Shown piece by piece: positions 61,556-64,000 of a DNA stretch of 64,000 nucleotides. The notes beneath the pieces are model-generated. The model ran no database searches. It was not told the DNA's origin and saw nothing but the letters and a program-made list of their open reading frames with translations. The first letter of the stretch is position 1, and each line of letters opens with the position of its first letter. Made by a program: the position numbers and the translations under genes. Origin of the DNA: G965197715 sp965247615 (GTDB lineage: Bacteria > Chloroflexota > Dehalococcoidia > Lucifugimonadales > UBA1127); NCBI GenBank assembly GCA_965247615.1, contig OZ252022.1, positions 1,488,001 through 1,552,000 on the forward strand, in the 5' to 3' direction.

Positions 61556-62065
61556 ATGACACAGCATGAAAGAGGCAACTTCCAACTTTCGCTCTCCGAA
61601 GCGCAACTTCTGGCACCGGAGACGCCTCAATACCTGGAGATCGCGCTGCGCCTGCTAGAGACGCGACTCGGCGAGCTCCAGGGAGGTGGGCAGGTCGTGA
61701 CAGCGGCTGGGCCTGTATTGGCTCACGAACGTGACATAACACCAGAGCCAAGGCCGGAGCCGACGGAGACAAAGTCTCCCGTTCCAGAAACACCCGAGCC
61801 TGATGCGTTCCAGTCATCGTCCGCGGCCCCTGCGACGCCTCAAAGGCGGGCGCGCTGGTTTCAGGACCAATACCCGCGCATCACTCTGTCCGACGGCGCA
61901 CAAGTGACGCCTCGCTCCCTGGACGAACTGAAGGCGTTGCTACAGGCCCGGGGACTGACGCCACATCCGCGCGGCGACGCATCGATGCTTCTGTGGCAGG
62001 TCCGGAACAGGCTGGGTGGGACAGTTGAGTCGGTTGGGGCTCCCTCGCCTAGAGATGCTCCTTGA
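61556..62065 (+). CDS. Protein of unknown function with Pro-rich linker
   Basis: 169 residues from ATG 61556, with no Shine-Dalgarno (leaderless, see promoter). The N-terminal third is helical (SLSEAQLLAPETPQYLEIAL). Residues ~60-95 are a Pro/Glu/Thr linker. The C-terminal part (RARWFQDQYPRITLSDGAQV, then RSLDELKALLQARGLTPHPRG) looks like a small DNA- or protein-binding module and is basic. No family is recognised. Its last 17 bp overlap the 3' end of uvrC on the other strand. Confidence 0.55.
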   Translation: MTQHERGNFQLSLSEAQLLAPETPQYLEIALRLLETRLGELQGGGQVVTAAGPVLAHERDITPEPRPEPTETKSPVPETPEPDAFQSSSAAPATPQRRARWFQDQYPRITLSDGAQVTPRSLDELKALLQARGLTPHPRGDASMLLWQVRNRLGGTVESVGAPSPRDAP

Positions 62066-63935
62066 TCTTTTCGGCCAAACCTCTGGTCATGCCGGCTACT
62101 GCGGCTAGCTCCTCCAGCGACGCCTCCCTGACCGCCTTGACCGTGCCGAACCGGCGCAGCAGCAGTCGCCTACGCTTGGGTCCAATGCCCGGCACTTGGT
62201 CCAACCCTGACTTCACCGCACGCTGGGAGCGCAGCTTCTGGTGATAGGTGATGGCGAAGCGATGGGCCTCGTCGCGTACCCGCTGGACCAGGAAGAGCCC
62301 TTGGGAGCTTCGCGGGAGCACAATAGGCTCGGCAACTTCCGGAGTGAATAGCTCCTCCTGCTCCTTGGCCAGAGACGCCAGGGGGACGGCATCCGTGCTG
62401 ATGCCGAGCTCCAGAAAGACCCCGTGGGCTGCCGTCAGGTGCCCTTTGCCGCCATCAATGAGTACGAGGTCGGGTATGAGGCCCCACGTCTCGCCTCTCC
62501 CCTCGGCGGGTTGGTCGCCGTCCAACGCCCGCAGCTTGAGGGCCTGTTGGTCCTGCTGCGCCAACTTGCCGAATCTCCGGCGCAGCACCTCTCGCATCAT
62601 GGCGTAGTCGTCGATATCGCCCACTGTGCGGATTCTGAAGCGCCGGTAGTGTGCCGGCCTGGGCTTGCCTTCCTGGCATACCACCATGCTACCGACGGCG
62701 TCGGTCCCATGGATGTTGGAGATGTCGTAGCACTCGATGCGCCGGGGCAATCTCGGAAGGTTCAGAGCATCCTGCAACTCCCGCATTGCCGTGTCCATGG
62801 CGTCCTGGCCCGCGAGACGGCGCATGCGGTTCTGGGCCATCTCCTGCGCCGCGTTCTCGGCCACCATGCTGACCAGCCTGCGCTTCTCGCCGCGAACGGG
62901 AACGGTGAGGGCCACGGGCCGGCCTCGCTTGCTTTGCAGCCAGGTCCGAATGGATTCGACGTCCTCCAGGCTGTGCTGCAAGAGGACCTGAGACGGTATG
63001 AAAGAGGCGCGGTCATAGAACTGCTTGACGAAGGAACTCAGCACACGGCCCTCCGATTCGTCCCGCGTGCCTTCCATGGTGAAGTGGTCGCGCCCGATGA
63101 GCCTTCCCTTGCGAATGAAGAAGGCCTCTACCAACGCTTCATCCTTGTCCTGCTTCAGGGCGATGACATCCACGTCCTCGGAGCGGGTCGTGACCACCTT
63201 CTGCTCCTCCGTGACGCGTTCGATGGCGCGGATCTGGTCTCGCAGGCGGGCTGCGCGCTCGAACTCCAGGTTGTCGGCAACCAGCTGCATCTGTGACTTG
63301 AGCTGGCGCACCACAGCCTCAGTATGACCCTGGAGGAAGAGAAGGACCTGGTCGATGACCGCACGATACTCTTCCCGGGACGCATAGCCCACGCAGGGGG
63401 CTACGCAGCGATGGATGAAGTACTCGAGGCAGGGCCGTGCGTCCACGCCCGTAATGACCTTGGTGCAAGATCGATAGGGGAAGAGCTTCTTGAGCAGGTC
63501 CAGGGTCCTCCGCACCGAGTAGGCGCTGGCGAACGGGCCGAAGTAGTGGGCGCCGTCCTCCTGTACGCGACGGGTGAAGGAGACCAGCGGAAACTCCTCC
63601 TTGAGGTCGATCTTGATGTAGGGGTACGTCTTGTCGTCGCGCAGGCGAGTGTTGTAGGGAGGACGATGGCGTTTGATGAGCGTGTTCTCGAGAATCAGCG
63701 CCTCGCTCTCAGAGAAGGTGATGAAGAACTCGAAGTCCGCGGCATGTTCCACCATGCGACGGATCTTGGGTGTGAGACCGAAGCGGCTGCCGAAGTACGA
63801 CCGGACTCGGTTGCGCAGGTTCGCGGCCTTCCCAACGTAGAGGATCTGCGCCGAAGCGTCCTTGAATATGTACACGCCCGGATCTGCGGGCACGCTCTTC
63901 AGACGGCTTCCCATGGCCTGGATTTGATCTGTCAT
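62049..63935 (-). CDS. uvrC: Excinuclease ABC subunit C
   Basis: 628 residues. It makes both incisions in nucleotide excision repair. The N-terminal GIY-YIG nuclease (DPGVYIFKDASAQILYVGKAANLRNRVRSYF, ~19-49) cuts 3'. The UvrB-interacting UVR motif lies around residue 210 (MQLVADNLEFERAARLRDQI). The RNase H-like 5' nuclease half has LIDGGKGHLTAAHGVFLELG, and a tandem HhH ends the protein (VPGIGPKRRRLLLRRFGTVKAV). Full length. ATG 63935 lacks a good Shine-Dalgarno; ATG at MGSRLKSVP eight codons on is an alternative. Confidence 0.96.
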   Translation of the reverse strand: MTDQIQAMGSRLKSVPADPGVYIFKDASAQILYVGKAANLRNRVRSYFGSRFGLTPKIRRMVEHAADFEFFITFSESEALILENTLIKRHRPPYNTRLRDDKTYPYIKIDLKEEFPLVSFTRRVQEDGAHYFGPFASAYSVRRTLDLLKKLFPYRSCTKVITGVDARPCLEYFIHRCVAPCVGYASREEYRAVIDQVLLFLQGHTEAVVRQLKSQMQLVADNLEFERAARLRDQIRAIERVTEEQKVVTTRSEDVDVIALKQDKDEALVEAFFIRKGRLIGRDHFTMEGTRDESEGRVLSSFVKQFYDRASFIPSQVLLQHSLEDVESIRTWLQSKRGRPVALTVPVRGEKRRLVSMVAENAAQEMAQNRMRRLAGQDAMDTAMRELQDALNLPRLPRRIECYDISNIHGTDAVGSMVVCQEGKPRPAHYRRFRIRTVGDIDDYAMMREVLRRRFGKLAQQDQQALKLRALDGDQPAEGRGETWGLIPDLVLIDGGKGHLTAAHGVFLELGISTDAVPLASLAKEQEELFTPEVAEPIVLPRSSQGLFLVQRVRDEAHRFAITYHQKLRSQRAVKSGLDQVPGIGPKRRRLLLRRFGTVKAVREASLEELAAVAGMTRGLAEKIKEHL

Positions 63936-64000
63936 TGTTGCTTGCAGTCCATTCCAGTGCGTATTGTACGCCGGGGTTGGTGGGCTGTCCCCAATAGTGT

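Overview
The window is high-GC bacterial DNA with mixed ATG, GTG and TTG starts. The fused AccD-AccA carboxyltransferase, the short core-MetE-type proteins, the DUF3052 gene and the general gene style suggest Chloroflexota, perhaps Dehalococcoidia. That assignment is inference from gene content; no rRNA or universal marker was compared.

Layout. (1) 1-8.2 kb is a decayed accessory region: a partial IS1182-type transposase, a broken IS3 element with an extra solo IS3 end, a Nudix remnant, an MFS transporter, a nonsense-mutated IS21 transposase, a DUF6884 gene with an in-frame stop, a chimeric GIY-YIG-like/alpha-E-like gene, a transglutaminase, another IS3 end and a broken SRAP (HMCES/YedK-type) gene. 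(2) 8.1-12.3 kb holds one 1207-residue protein with the order TPR array, GreA/B-C-like domain, PIN nuclease. It is bracketed by two 33-bp near-identical direct repeats, and the right one abuts the 3' end of a tRNA-Lys(UUU) gene. This is the best candidate in the window for a little-studied conflict (defence) system. (3) 12.3-45 kb is mostly housekeeping: signal peptidase, ECF sigma/anti-sigma, a SIMPL lipoprotein, a leftward run UDG-RNase J-FtsK-AccDA, two tandem MetE-like proteins, UspA, an Fe(3+)-type ABC importer plus an NMT1-like binding protein, PurA, then a rightward run ECH-Prs-SecA-DUF3052-DinB-HhH-unknown-lipoprotein, a broken VapBC pair, ValS and a BNR beta-propeller. (4) 45-47.4 kb carries a LicD-like protein, a phage-like gene pair cut short by a repeat, and REP-like palindromes. 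(5) 47.4-64 kb holds CoaBC/CoaX, the NAD(P)HX-repair enzyme with AcpS, a small HTH gene plus a 46-residue ORF ending at a strong terminator, LarB, DnaN, a DMT transporter, an M1 aminopeptidase, a second MFS transporter, CysK/CysM, a leaderless unknown gene and UvrC.

Together the housekeeping genes cover protein export (SecA, LepB, lipoproteins), CoA and fatty-acid initiation (CoaX, CoaBC, AcpS, AccDA), nucleotide supply (Prs, PurA), methionine and cysteine synthesis, and DNA repair and segregation (UDG, UvrC, FtsK, DnaN). Two families of short dispersed repeats punctuate the intergenic spaces. Strand composition changes near 48.6 kb: the + strand is C-rich to the left whichever strand the genes use, and G-rich in most places to the right. 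With dnaN at 53.4 kb this could mark a replication-origin region.
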